DNA of 64,000 nt, from the NCBI GenBank assembly GCA_947625225.1, contig CANQNQ010000001.1:161900-225899 (forward strand). The letters run 5' to 3'. Both the position numbers and the translations under genes were made by a program. The DNA comes from an uncultured Clostridia bacterium (GTDB lineage: Bacteria > Bacillota > Clostridia > Christensenellales > CAG-917). Of the stretch, positions 1-8,957 are shown one piece after another; position 1 is the first letter of the stretch; the number at the start of each line of letters is the position of its first letter. The notes under the pieces are model-generated. The model searched no databases and was not told where the DNA came from. It saw only the letters and a program-made list of their open reading frames with translations.

Positions 1-1111
1 CGCTTCCGACGGTCATGCCCGCCAGATCGGCAACTATAGTGAAGTTGGAAAGTGCGTCATTGATGATGTCGTAGTCAAAGCCGACGGACGCATAGTCATC
101 GAGCAAAGCGTCTTTGCCGAGAATGCCCTTGACGGAATCGCCAACGAAGCTGCCGACCAGTCCGAAAATGGTTGGGGTAACGCGGGTGCTGTAGTGATTG
201 CCCCCGTCAATTTTCGTCTTTGTGCTGGGAAACAGCTCGCCTACCGTTTCATTGCTGAGAACCTTATCGACGCTGAGGTTGTTATTGGCATCAAACAGAT
301 CATTCACGTCGCCGAAGAGCAATCCAAGAACACCGGAAACCGTTCCGTCACTTGTCATCAACGTCTTAAGATCCAAATTGAACAATGTTGTGACCTTTCC
401 GATAAGCGCATTGAGCGACCAATCCGGACCCATATCGCCGACAAACATATCTATTATCGCGGAAGGGGTCTTATCGTTGAGCGATTGGAAGTTTTTATCC
501 GTAGTTTTGATCGGGGTGTCTATCACGTAATGCTTGATGACGTCCTTGATCTGGCTGTTGACATCGTTGAGCTTGACGTCCGCCTTGATCTGCTGTCCGG
601 CAAAGTCAAGATACAGATAGTTGCAGTCATTCACAAAGTAGTACAGCGTGAGGATGTTGGCGTCGCCAAGGTGCAACGCAACTTTTGCCGCAGTGTTCCG
701 GGTGGTGCCGCTTGATCTGTCCAGCACCACGTCCAACGCGACGCCCAATTCAAGCGAGTTGACGGGCTTCTTGTTGCTTCTTGCCTTTACGCCCGCTTCC
801 ACGCCGAGGTCGACGCTGAGTTTGACGTCGTCCGTCTTGCCGATGGCAACGTCGCTGCCTATTGCGCTTGCGTTGTCCCAAAGAGTTGTGAAAAACTCTG
901 CCGCGCTGATATCAACAGGCTTGTTTGTGTCGCTCGGTTTGGTGGGATCGGTCGGGCCGGAGGGGCCGCTCGGATCGGTCGGGCCGGTGGGGTCTTTGGG
1001 ATTGTTGGGCTTGGTGGTATTGCCACCGCCGTCATTGCACGCAACCAGCGCGAACACCAATACCAACGCGAGCACGCAAATCAGTATGGTCTTGAAATTG
1101 AACTTTTTCAT
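1..1111 (-). CDS. Predicted lipoprotein, C-terminus cut off by window edge
   Basis: This frame is open from an ATG at 1111 to the left edge and is missing from the ORF track, presumably because its stop lies outside. A GGAGGAG ribosome binding site sits just upstream. The first 24 residues form a lipoprotein signal peptide (MKK, hydrophobic run, lipobox LVAC), followed by a Gly/Asn linker and a Pro-rich repeat of DPTGPTDPSGP type, a usual spacer between membrane anchor and folded domain. The remaining ~300 residues (many Asp/Lys/Val, no cysteine) match no family I recognise. Expected location is the outer face of the membrane. A consensus promoter lies upstream. The protein is real with good confidence; its function is unknown. 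Confidence 0.85.
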   Translation of the reverse strand, partial: MKKFNFKTILICVLALVLVFALVACNDGGGNTTKPNNPKDPTGPTDPSGPSGPTDPTKPSDTNKPVDISAAEFFTTLWDNASAIGSDVAIGKTDDVKLSVDLGVEAGVKARSNKKPVNSLELGVALDVVLDRSSGTTRNTAAKVALHLGDANILTLYYFVNDCNYLYLDFAGQQIKADVKLNDVNSQIKDVIKHYVIDTPIKTTDKNFQSLNDKTPSAIIDMFVGDMGPDWSLNALIGKVTTLFNLDLKTLMTSDGTVSGVLGLLFGDVNDLFDANNNLSVDKVLSNETVGELFPSTKTKIDGGNHYSTRVTPTIFGLVGSFVGDSVKGILGKDALLDDYASVGFDYDIINDALSNFTIVADLAGMTVGS

Positions 1112-1174
1112 ATACTCCTCCAAATATTTTTGCGCGCATACGCCGTGGCGCACGCCCACAATATTGGTATACCT

Positions 1175-1203
1175 ATTATAATATGCAATTTACAAAAAGT
1201 CAA
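1175..1203 (-). promoter_or_regulatory. Sigma-A promoter of left-edge lipoprotein gene
   Basis: Minus-strand TTGACT and TATAAT hexamers are separated by 17 bp. The predicted transcription start leaves a leader of roughly 55-60 nt before the ATG at 1111. Confidence 0.75.
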
Positions 1204-1229
1204 CAGGGCGGCGCAGTATGCGCAAATAA

Positions 1230-1253
1230 AAGGACGGGCAATTTGCCGTCCTT
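1230..1253 (-). terminator. Terminator downstream of SDR gene
   Basis: AAGGACGG pairs with CCGTCCTT about 20 bp past the SDR stop codon, followed on the minus strand by TTTTATTT. The T-run is interrupted, so efficiency is uncertain. Confidence 0.6.
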
Positions 1254-1272
1254 GTATATTTTTCAGACTTAT

Positions 1273-1998
1273 TTACTCAAACGCGCCGTTTATTGATATA
1301 TTACAGCCGCTTAAATATCCGTTTTGCGCAATATGCAAGATCAGCTGAGCAACCTCGGACGGGTCGCACAATCTGCCCAAAGGCAGGTGTTCCTTGACAA
1401 GTTCGTCCACCTCGGCGGGCGTATACGCGCTCATCATATCCGTTGCGACGGCGCCGGGAGACACCGCCGCCACCCTCACGCCGCCCTGCGCGACTTCGCG
1501 CGCCAGCGCCTTTGTGAAGCCTATGACCGCCGCCTTGGACGCGGAGTACGCCACCTCCATGGACGCGCCCACCTCGCCCCATATGGAAGCGACGTTGACA
1601 ATGCATCCGCTGTGACGGGACAGCATAGAGGGAAGCACCGCGGAAGTGACGTTGTACACGCCCTCCACGTTGACGGCAAACAGCTGACGCCAATCCTGCA
1701 AGGTGGTGTCGATAAACAGCTTGCTGAGCGCGACGCCCGCATTGTTGACAAGCACGTCTATGCGCCCGAAGCGCTTGTTGACGGCGGCTACCGCCTCCGC
1801 CACGGACGCCGGATCGCGCACGTCGCAGTGCACGGCGATCACTCCGCCGTACTGCGCGTCAAGCTCGCTTGCCAATTTCTCCGCGCGCTGTTTGGAGTTG
1901 TTGTAAGAAAACGCCACGTTGTAGCGCCCTGCCGCAAGACGCACCACCGCCTCGCCTATGCCTCGGCTTCCGCCGGTTACAAACAATGTCTGAGTCAT
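1273..1998 (-). CDS. SDR-family oxidoreductase, 3-oxoacyl-ACP reductase (FabG)-like
   Basis: A 241-residue short-chain dehydrogenase/reductase expected to use NAD(P)H to reduce or oxidise a carbonyl/hydroxyl group. Visible motifs are the cofactor loop TGGSRGIG near the N-terminus, NNAG, a catalytic Ser in the NVAS stretch and the YSASK active-site pair; SPGAVATDM follows. Length and motifs fit FabG-like enzymes, but no other fatty-acid gene is adjacent, so the substrate is unknown. The ORF track starts 37 codons earlier; I use the ATG at 1998 because GGGGAG precedes it and the SDR fold begins there. It lies 70 bp downstream of the 3547 lipoprotein gene and may be co-transcribed with it. Confidence 0.88.
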   Translation of the reverse strand: MTQTLFVTGGSRGIGEAVVRLAAGRYNVAFSYNNSKQRAEKLASELDAQYGGVIAVHCDVRDPASVAEAVAAVNKRFGRIDVLVNNAGVALSKLFIDTTLQDWRQLFAVNVEGVYNVTSAVLPSMLSRHSGCIVNVASIWGEVGASMEVAYSASKAAVIGFTKALAREVAQGGVRVAAVSPGAVATDMMSAYTPAEVDELVKEHLPLGRLCDPSEVAQLILHIAQNGYLSGCNISINGAFE

Positions 1999-2068
1999 AT
2001 CTCCCCGCCTTATACACAAAGTGCGGCCGCATATCGCCGCCGCACCTTTTTGCAAACAGTATAAAGAG

Positions 2069-3547
2069 TTACGCCGTGGCTTCCTCTTCTTCTTTCTCCT
2101 CGCGCGCAAAGCCGAGGTATGCGCTGCCCACTCTCTCGCCGTCCTCGCCGTCGGTGTTGTTGTCCTTGAAGGTCACAATATCGATGTTGTGCACGTAGTT
2201 TTCGTCATCGGTGGCAAAGAAGTAGAAGTCCAGCCTGGTCAGCTTGCCCTGTCCGTCGTAGGTGGGCACAAACTCCAATGCCAGCCAATCCACCTTGATG
2301 CCCTCGGTCATCACGACCGCCGCGGTGGACTTTTGGGTGTAGTCGATGCAAAGCAGAGTCGTCGCGGAAGAAGCCGCCGTGTAGTACGCCTTGTCGCCGT
2401 CCACAAACCATATCTTTTGCGAAGCCTCGGTGACCTTAAGCGCGCCCTCGGTAGCGTTCGCCTTGTAGTAACGATACATATTGTTGTTGTCGTACGCAAG
2501 CGCGCCCTTGTCCTTGCCAAGAGGATATATAAGCGCGGATGTGCTGCTTGCGTTCTCCAGCGTGTTGAGCTGCTGCTCGGTTACGCCCTTGAGAGAATTG
2601 TCCGCCGCTTTGACGTTTGCCATAAACAGACCCATCACCTTCGCCGCGGAATCGTAGTAGGACTTGGCGTAGTAGATGGTGACGGAGCCGTCCTGTTCCA
2701 CGTACATATCGCGCAGGGTGTAGGAATACACCTTCTGTATGGCGTTTTCGGGCTTTTCGCCCTCGTCAAGGAAAGTGTCCTCGGTGGCGAGAGTGCGCTG
2801 CGCGCTGCCGTCCACGTTGATGGCGCAAAGCTCGTTGTAGTGCTTATAGCTGTTTTCGCCCGTCAAAGTCCTGACATAGAAGATGGTGTCGCAGCCATAC
2901 TTCCACGCAAACGAAGCCACGTTTTCCACAAGCACGCCCTCCTTGGCGCCCTTGCCCTTGTCGGTGGACTTGCTGTTGCTCATGCCGGACACGTCGATGT
3001 AGCGAATGGTGTTGGCGTCGTAGTACAAAATGCGGTTTTTGGTGAACATGTACTGCGAACTACGGGTGCCTATCCTTGCGATCAGCTGCGTGACGGAGCC
3101 GTCGATGGTGGTGCGCATAAAGTCGGTGTCCGTGGTGGACGCCGTACCCGTGTTGCCCTTTCTGTAGTTGGGCGTGGCGTAATATATCCACTTGCCGTAA
3201 ATGGCGAAGCCGCCGTTTACGTTGGAGTTGTAAATAAACTTGGGCACAACCACCTTTACGGTGTCGTTTTTGACGTCGCCCTTGTCGTCAAGCTCTGCCC
3301 TGACGATGCTCTGCACGACGGCGTCGCCCCACTCGTTGCTGCCGTCCGCGTCCGTGCCGGCGTAGCCGTTGATGAAGTAAGCATATTTGCCCTGTCTGAC
3401 AAAATAGCCGCCGTTGGACTGCGCCTCGGCGTTGGCGTCGCCGCCGCCGATGGACTTCCATTTGTAGCTGTTGCACGCAACAAGGCAGGCCGCCAATATC
3501 GCGACCAATGCGATCAAAGCCACTGACCAAATAATACGTTTTTTCAT
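2069..3547 (-). CDS. Predicted lipoprotein with repeated Tyr-rich strands, possibly beta-propeller
   Basis: A 492-residue protein with a lipoprotein signal peptide (MKKR, hydrophobic stretch, lipobox LVAC at about residue 25). The mature part repeats units of the kind YAYFINGY, KWIYYATPN and RILYYDANTIRYI, a pattern seen in DUF5050-like six-bladed beta-propeller lipoproteins of Clostridia; that assignment is from memory of the family, not a search. The C-terminal tail is highly acidic (EEKEEEE). It should be anchored to the outer face of the membrane. It has its own consensus promoter and lies upstream of the SDR gene on the same strand. Ligand and role are unknown. Confidence 0.82.
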   Translation of the reverse strand: MKKRIIWSVALIALVAILAACLVACNSYKWKSIGGGDANAEAQSNGGYFVRQGKYAYFINGYAGTDADGSNEWGDAVVQSIVRAELDDKGDVKNDTVKVVVPKFIYNSNVNGGFAIYGKWIYYATPNYRKGNTGTASTTDTDFMRTTIDGSVTQLIARIGTRSSQYMFTKNRILYYDANTIRYIDVSGMSNSKSTDKGKGAKEGVLVENVASFAWKYGCDTIFYVRTLTGENSYKHYNELCAINVDGSAQRTLATEDTFLDEGEKPENAIQKVYSYTLRDMYVEQDGSVTIYYAKSYYDSAAKVMGLFMANVKAADNSLKGVTEQQLNTLENASSTSALIYPLGKDKGALAYDNNNMYRYYKANATEGALKVTEASQKIWFVDGDKAYYTAASSATTLLCIDYTQKSTAAVVMTEGIKVDWLALEFVPTYDGQGKLTRLDFYFFATDDENYVHNIDIVTFKDNNTDGEDGERVGSAYLGFAREEKEEEEATA

Positions 3548-3606
3548 GCTCGTTACCTATATGCAAGCCCTGTGTGCGGACTTTGCGTTTTAATTGATAC
3601 TATATA

Positions 3607-3635
3607 TTTATAACCTTTAATTTGCATTTTGTCAA
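3607..3635 (-). promoter_or_regulatory. Sigma-A promoter of 3547 lipoprotein gene
   Basis: TTGACA, 17 bp, TATAAA on the minus strand, giving a leader of about 50 nt before the ATG at 3547. Confidence 0.75.
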
Positions 3636-3670
3636 ATGCGACTTGCTCTATTTTTGCAATTAAAGGCATT

Positions 3671-5422
3671 TTATTTGCTTTCCTTTGGCAGATCCAGCTT
3701 GATGTGCACCTCTTTCAGCTGCTTTTCCGTGACGGAGGACGGCGCGCCCATCAGTATGTCGCGCGCGTTGCGATCCATCGGGAAGGTGATTATCTCGCGT
3801 ATGCTCTGCTCGCCCTGAAGCAGCATGACTATGCGGTCCACACCGGGCGCGATACCTGCGTGAGGCGGAGCGCCAAACTTGAACGCGTTGTAAAGCGCGG
3901 AAAATTTTTGCTCTATCACGTCCTTGCCGTAGCCGACGATCTCAAACGCCCTCTCCATTATGGCAGGCTCGTGATTTCTGACCGCGCCGCTGCTGAGCTC
4001 CACGCCGTTGACCACGCTGTCGTACTGGTACGCCAATATGTCAAGCGGATCCTGCGTGTTGAGCGCCTCGAGACCGCCCTGCGGCATGGAGAAGGGATTG
4101 TGGCAGAACGTAAGCTGCCCCTCGTCGTCGTACTCGTACATCGGGAAATCCACTATCCAGCAGAAGCGGAACGCGTCCTTTTCAAGCAGATCCAGCCCCG
4201 TGCCCAGCTCCGTGCGCACATAGCCCGCCTGCTTTTCCACGCCGCTCTCTTCCGCCAGCACCGCCACAAAGGAGTTGGCCTTAAGCCCCAACCTCTCCTC
4301 GAGCGCCGCCTTGTCCGCCGAGACAAACTTGGCTATGCCGCCGACAAGTTCCTCCTTTTCGTCCAGTCTGAACCAGTACATGTTGGAAGCGCCGTTCTGC
4401 TTGGATCTTTCGACAAGCGCCTCTATCCACTTGCGCGTCTCGTGGAAGTTGTCCACGGCGATCGCCTTTATCGTCTTGCCCTGCTCGAAGAAGGGCGCCT
4501 TGCCCGTAAGTATGTCCGTCACGTCCTTGACAAGCAGCGGGTTCCTCAGATCCGGCTTGTCCGTGCCGTAGTCGCGCATGGCGTCGCGGTAGGAAATGCG
4601 ACGGAAGGGTCCGTTGTCCACCTTGTAGCCCGCGGGCGAAAACTCCTTAAATACGCCGCTGAGCACTTCCTCCATGACGGCGAACACGTCCTCCTGCGTG
4701 GCAAAGCACATCTCGGTGTCCAACTGGTAGAACTCGCCGGGGCTTCTGTCCGCCCTTGCGTCCTCGTCGCGGAAGCAGGGAGCTATCTGGAAATATTTGT
4801 CAAATCCGCTTGCCATAAGCAGCTGCTTGTACTGCTGAGGGGCTTGCGGCAACGCGTAAAACTTGCCCGGGTACACGCGCGAAGGCACGATGTAGTCCCT
4901 TGCGCCCTCCGGCGAGCTGGACGTGAGGATGGGGGTGGTTATCTCCAAAAATCCCATCTGCGTCATCTTGTTGCGCAGCCAGCTGACTACCTTTGATCGG
5001 AAAACTATCTTGTCCTTGACCTGCGGATTTCTCAGATCCAAAAAACGATATTTGAGGCGCACGTCCTCGCGCGACTGCGTGGAGGTGGCGATCTCAAAGG
5101 GCAATTGCTCGTAGCACTTGCCCAACACCTCTATGCGGGACGGCTCTATCTCTATCATGCCGGTGGGCATATCTTTGTTGGGCGCGCTGCGCAGCACGAC
5201 CTTGCCCTGCACGGATATGGTGCTCTCGCGGGGGATGGAGCGCACCTGCTCCTTCATCGCCTCGTCGGACGCGACCGCCTGAGTGTAGCCGTAGTAGTCC
5301 CTGAGCACGAAAAATATCACCGCGCCCAGATCGCGCACGCTGCTCAGCCAGCCGCACAGTTTGACCTGTTTGCCTGCGTCGCTTTCGCGAAGTTCACCGC
5401 AATTGTGTGTCCTAAGTTCCAT
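3671..5422 (-). CDS. aspS: Aspartyl-tRNA synthetase
   Basis: A 583-residue class IIb aminoacyl-tRNA synthetase that charges tRNA-Asp. It has the N-terminal OB-fold anticodon-binding domain (residues ~1-105, including GWLSSVRDLG), class II motif 2 (FRDEDARADRSPGEF), the bacterial GAD insertion (~290-410) and motif 3 (GIAPGVDRIVMLL), so it is the full bacterial type. The ATG at 5422 follows a GAGG site. It is the last gene of asnS-asnA-aspS, 42 bp after asnA. Because AsnRS is encoded beside it, it need not mischarge tRNA-Asn; whether it is discriminating cannot be read from these motifs. Confidence 0.97.
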   Translation of the reverse strand: MELRTHNCGELRESDAGKQVKLCGWLSSVRDLGAVIFFVLRDYYGYTQAVASDEAMKEQVRSIPRESTISVQGKVVLRSAPNKDMPTGMIEIEPSRIEVLGKCYEQLPFEIATSTQSREDVRLKYRFLDLRNPQVKDKIVFRSKVVSWLRNKMTQMGFLEITTPILTSSSPEGARDYIVPSRVYPGKFYALPQAPQQYKQLLMASGFDKYFQIAPCFRDEDARADRSPGEFYQLDTEMCFATQEDVFAVMEEVLSGVFKEFSPAGYKVDNGPFRRISYRDAMRDYGTDKPDLRNPLLVKDVTDILTGKAPFFEQGKTIKAIAVDNFHETRKWIEALVERSKQNGASNMYWFRLDEKEELVGGIAKFVSADKAALEERLGLKANSFVAVLAEESGVEKQAGYVRTELGTGLDLLEKDAFRFCWIVDFPMYEYDDEGQLTFCHNPFSMPQGGLEALNTQDPLDILAYQYDSVVNGVELSSGAVRNHEPAIMERAFEIVGYGKDVIEQKFSALYNAFKFGAPPHAGIAPGVDRIVMLLQGEQSIREIITFPMDRNARDILMGAPSSVTEKQLKEVHIKLDLPKESK

Positions 5423-5464
5423 TTTACAACCTCGTTTTGCTATGTTAAAGTGTCGTTTTTGTTG

Positions 5465-6469
5465 TCAGAGTAAATGTATCATTGCCTTGTCACACTCAAG
5501 GCGCATCTCGTCGGGCCACAGACTGACCTGCACCTCGCCTATGTGCGCTTTTTCAAGCAGCAGCATGCACAGCCTCGACTGTCCTATGCCGCCGCCGATC
5601 GTAAGCGGAAGCTCGTCATTGAGTATCGCCCGATGATATTCGTACTTCATCCTGTCATCGGCGCCCGCCGCCTTCAGCTGACGCGCAAGGCTCTCGGCGT
5701 CCACGCGTATGCCCATAGAGGATATCTCTATGCTGTCGTCAAGCACCTCGTCGTAAAACAGTATGTCGCCGTTGAGCTGCCAATCGTCGTAATCGGGCGC
5801 TCTGCCGTCGTGCGGCTTGCCGTCGGACAAGGGCCCGCCTATGTTCATCAAAAACACCGTGCCGTAGCGCTTGGTAAGCTCCCTCTCGCGCTCGTGCGGA
5901 GTCAGCGCGGGGTATGCGTCCAACGCCTCCTGCGAGGTGACAAACGCGACGTCACGCTTCAGTCTGAGGTCGATGGCGGGGAACACCTTGCGCGCGTCCT
6001 CAAGCGTGTCAACTATGGCGGCGACGATGCGCCTGACCACCATCTTGAGGAAGTCGACGTTGCGCTGTTCGCGGCCGATGACCATCTCCCAATCCCACTG
6101 GTCGACGTAGATGCTGTGCTGATTGTCGCATATATCGTCGCGTCGAATGGCGTTCATGTCGGTGTATATGCCCTCGCCGCTGCGGTAGCCGTAACGCTTA
6201 AGCGCCAGCCTCTTCCACTTGGCGAGCGATTGCACTATCTCCACCTGCGTTCCGCCCTGCTTGGACACGTCGAAACTTACGGGGCGCTCCACGCCGTTCA
6301 AGTCGTCGTTGATGCCCGTGCCCGCCTTGACAAACATGGGCGCCGAAACGCGCTCGAAGCCCAGCTTCATCTTGAGATGGCGCTGGAAAGCGTCTTTGAC
6401 AAATTTTATCGCGCGCTCCGTTTCGCGCAGATTGAGTTTGGGCATATAGCCCGACGGTATATAAAACAT
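5465..6469 (-). CDS. asnA: Aspartate--ammonia ligase (asparagine synthetase A)
   Basis: A 334-residue ATP-dependent enzyme that makes asparagine from aspartate and ammonia. It matches AsnA over its whole length: PVSFDV near residue 85, GIYTDMNAIRRD, HSIYVDQWDWE, and the C-terminal GGGIGQSRLCMLLL, the counterpart of class II synthetase motif 3. AsnA shares the catalytic fold of AspRS and AsnRS, which flank it. Its start lies 3 nt past the asnS stop and no good ribosome binding site is seen, so translation may depend on coupling to asnS. The product feeds AsnRS directly. Confidence 0.95.
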   Translation of the reverse strand: MFYIPSGYMPKLNLRETERAIKFVKDAFQRHLKMKLGFERVSAPMFVKAGTGINDDLNGVERPVSFDVSKQGGTQVEIVQSLAKWKRLALKRYGYRSGEGIYTDMNAIRRDDICDNQHSIYVDQWDWEMVIGREQRNVDFLKMVVRRIVAAIVDTLEDARKVFPAIDLRLKRDVAFVTSQEALDAYPALTPHERERELTKRYGTVFLMNIGGPLSDGKPHDGRAPDYDDWQLNGDILFYDEVLDDSIEISSMGIRVDAESLARQLKAAGADDRMKYEYHRAILNDELPLTIGGGIGQSRLCMLLLEKAHIGEVQVSLWPDEMRLECDKAMIHLL

Positions 6470-6472
6470 ATT

Positions 6473-7858
6473 TTACATCAGGTCGCCTGCGGTGCGGGCG
6501 TAGAGTTGCACGTCCCTTATGTTGTTGATGCCCGTCACGTACATCAGTATGCGCTCAAGCCCAAGCCCGAAGCCGCTGTGCGGCACGCTGCCGTACTTGC
6601 GCAGATTGAGGTATCCGCGGTAGTCGTCAAGATTCATATGTCTGTCGTTCATGGCTTTGAGCAACTTGTCGTAGTCCGCCTCGCGCTCGCTGCAGCCTAT
6701 TATCTCGCCAACGCCGGGCACAAGCAGGTCGGTGGCGGCGACGGTGACTCCGTCGTCGTTTTGCTTCATATAGAAAGACTTTATCGCCTTGGGATAGTTG
6801 ACCACAAACACGGGCTTGTTGAACACCTGCTCCGTGATGTAACGCTCGTGTTCGGACTGCATATCCAGACCCCACTCCACGGGATATTGGAATTTGACGC
6901 CGCTCTTTTTGAGGATGTCTATCGCGTCGGAGTACTCCAGCACGACAAATTCGCTGTCCACGACGGATTGCAGCTTGGCGCGCAGGCCGCTCTCGAAGGA
7001 CTTTTCAAAAAACGCCAGCTCGTCGGGGCACTCGTCAAGCACCGCCTTGATGATGTATTTTATCATGCGCTCGGCTATCTTTATGATGTCGGGCAGCTTT
7101 GCAAACGCAACTTCCGGCTCCACTTGCCAGAACTCGGCGGCATGCCTGGGCGTATTGCTGTTTTCGGCGCGGAATGTGGGGCCGAAGGTGTATATCTTGC
7201 CCATCGCCATCGCCGCGACCTCGCCCTCGAGCTGTCCGCTGACGGTGAGTCCCGCCTTCCTGCCGAAAAAGTCGGAGGCGGTATATTTCTGCTCGTCACC
7301 CGCGGCAAGCGCGTCCTGATAAGTGTTGGTGGTCACGCGGAATATCTCGCCCGCGCCCTCGCAGTCGCTGCCCGTGATGATGGGAGTGTGCACGTACGTG
7401 AACCCCTCTCCCTGGAAAAAGCGATGTATGGCAAAGCTCAGTTTGGAGCGCACCCTCAGCATCGCGTTGAAAGTGTTGGTGCGGGGACGAAGTTCGGGAA
7501 TGGTGCGCAAAAACTCCATCGTGTGGTACTTCTTTTGCAGGGGGTAGTCCGTGGGACAATCGCCAAGCAGAGTCACGCTGTGCGCGTTGATCTCCACCTC
7601 GCCCTCCTTCATTGCGGGCACCGCCTCGCCGCTGACCGCGACGGAAGCGCCGTTTTTCATAAACGCGGCCGCGTCGCCCTCGAACTCCGCCTTGTTGATG
7701 ACTATCTGCAAGTGCTTCAACGAAGTGCCGTCGTTGATGTTGAGAAACGCCATATTTTTGCTGTCGCGCGCCGAACGCACCCAGCCCGCCACGTCGACCG
7801 TCTTGCCAACGTAGCTTTTGCCGTCGCTTAAAATTGCCGAAATGTCAGTGTACGTCAT
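6473..7858 (-). CDS. asnS: Asparaginyl-tRNA synthetase
   Basis: A 461-residue class IIb synthetase that attaches asparagine to tRNA-Asn. The N-terminal OB fold (VDVAGWVRSARDSKNMAF), motif 2 (FRAENSNTPRHAAEFW, the AsnRS rather than AspRS version) and motif 3 (GFGLGLERILMYV) are intact. It is the first gene of the asnS-asnA-aspS operon, preceded by GAGG and a consensus promoter. The leader is only about 18 nt, too short for a T-box, so the operon lacks the tRNA-sensing control often found before such genes in Firmicutes. Confidence 0.96.
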   Translation of the reverse strand: MTYTDISAILSDGKSYVGKTVDVAGWVRSARDSKNMAFLNINDGTSLKHLQIVINKAEFEGDAAAFMKNGASVAVSGEAVPAMKEGEVEINAHSVTLLGDCPTDYPLQKKYHTMEFLRTIPELRPRTNTFNAMLRVRSKLSFAIHRFFQGEGFTYVHTPIITGSDCEGAGEIFRVTTNTYQDALAAGDEQKYTASDFFGRKAGLTVSGQLEGEVAAMAMGKIYTFGPTFRAENSNTPRHAAEFWQVEPEVAFAKLPDIIKIAERMIKYIIKAVLDECPDELAFFEKSFESGLRAKLQSVVDSEFVVLEYSDAIDILKKSGVKFQYPVEWGLDMQSEHERYITEQVFNKPVFVVNYPKAIKSFYMKQNDDGVTVAATDLLVPGVGEIIGCSEREADYDKLLKAMNDRHMNLDDYRGYLNLRKYGSVPHSGFGLGLERILMYVTGINNIRDVQLYARTAGDLM

Positions 7859-7882
7859 AAATACCTCGTATTATATTTTTCA

Positions 7883-7911
7883 ATTATAGATTGTCTTTTG
7901 GTGTTTGTAAA
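7883..7911 (-). promoter_or_regulatory. Sigma-A promoter of asnS-asnA-aspS
   Basis: TTTACA, 17 bp, TATAAT on the minus strand; 11 of 12 consensus positions match. Predicted start lies about 18 nt before the asnS ATG. Confidence 0.8.
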
Positions 7912-7953
7912 GCATTTTGCACAATTCCATGCGTGCGCGGGCGTACGATGACC

Positions 7954-7983
7954 TTGACTGACGGAGAAAAAGTGGGATATAAT
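7954..7983 (+). promoter_or_regulatory. Promoter of thioredoxin reductase-like gene, predicted leaderless
   Basis: TTGACT, 18 bp, TATAAT. Only 6 nt separate the -10 box from the ATG at 7990, so the predicted transcription start falls on or beside the start codon. No ribosome binding site fits in between. Confidence 0.65.
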
Positions 7984-7989
7984 ATAGGC

Positions 7990-8901
7990 ATGAAAAACTT
8001 TGACCTGGTAATTTTGGGCGCGGGACCCGCGGGACTCACCGCCGGCATATACGCCGCGCGCGGCGGGCTCAAGTGCGCCGTAATAGAGCAAAACACGGTG
8101 GGCGGACAGGCCTCTGCCGCAGCCGCCATCGAAAACTTCCCGGGCGTGGACGTCACGGACGGATTTGCGCTGTGCTACAACATGCAGCAACAATGCAAGG
8201 CGCTCGGCGTGGAATTTATATTTGACAGCGTAAGCTCCCTCGACATATCCTCCCCTCAAAAGACATTTGTGCTTGGGGACGGCGGCGAGGCGACTTCCCG
8301 CGCCGTGATAATCGCCACGGGCGCCGCGCACCGCAAGCTGGGACTAGAGGACGAGGACAGACTTTGCGGCAGAGGCGTGTCCTACTGCGCCACCTGCGAC
8401 GGCGCGCTGTACAGGGGCAAGACCGTGGCTGTTGTGGGCGGAGGCAACACCGCTGCGGAAGAGGCGCTGTACCTTTCAAACCTTGCGGCAAAGACATATC
8501 TTATACACCGCCGCGACGCCTTGCGCGCAGACGACATACTCGCGCGCAGAGTGCTGTCAAGCAACGTCGAGGTCGTCTGGGACAGCGTTGTCGCCGAACT
8601 TCACGGGCAGCAGAATTTGACGCAAATAACGCTTAAAAATGTAAAAACTGATGTATTAACTTCCGTTTTGGTCGATTGCGTGTTTGTGGCGATTGGGCAA
8701 GTCCCCAACTCGCAACTGTTTGACGTCGCCAAGGACGAGGCGGGATATATCCTTACGGACGAGCAAATGCAAACGTCCATAGATGGGGTGTACGCCGCGG
8801 GCGACGTGCGCAAAAAGAGCTTGCGACAGGTGGTGACCGCCTGCGCGGACGGCGCTATCGCCGCGGACAGCGCAATAAAAGCGCTTATGACAAAAGCATA
8901 A
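7990..8901 (+). CDS. Thioredoxin reductase-like FAD/NAD(P)H oxidoreductase
   Basis: A 303-residue two-domain flavoprotein of the TrxB family, which passes electrons from NAD(P)H through FAD and a redox-active disulfide to thioredoxin. Seen: FAD-binding GAGPAGLTAG near the N-terminus, GGQA, the active-site CATCDG at about residue 135, the second Rossmann loop GGGNTA, the HRRDALRA NADPH-type loop and the C-terminal AAGDVR. The ORF track begins 33 codons earlier; the conserved fold starts at MKNFDL. The -10 box lies 6 nt before that ATG, implying a leaderless mRNA. No thioredoxin gene is in the window, so the partner is unknown. Confidence 0.9.
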   Translation: MKNFDLVILGAGPAGLTAGIYAARGGLKCAVIEQNTVGGQASAAAAIENFPGVDVTDGFALCYNMQQQCKALGVEFIFDSVSSLDISSPQKTFVLGDGGEATSRAVIIATGAAHRKLGLEDEDRLCGRGVSYCATCDGALYRGKTVAVVGGGNTAAEEALYLSNLAAKTYLIHRRDALRADDILARRVLSSNVEVVWDSVVAELHGQQNLTQITLKNVKTDVLTSVLVDCVFVAIGQVPNSQLFDVAKDEAGYILTDEQMQTSIDGVYAAGDVRKKSLRQVVTACADGAIAADSAIKALMTKA

Positions 8902-8957
8902 TTTTTCCGCCATTTTGCAACAAATTGCCCGCGCGCGTTCTATATAGAATGTAGCGT

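Noticed and set aside
5474-7831. 785-codon plus-strand ORF across asnA and asnS
   Set aside because: Shadow of two certain genes on the other strand; no motif.
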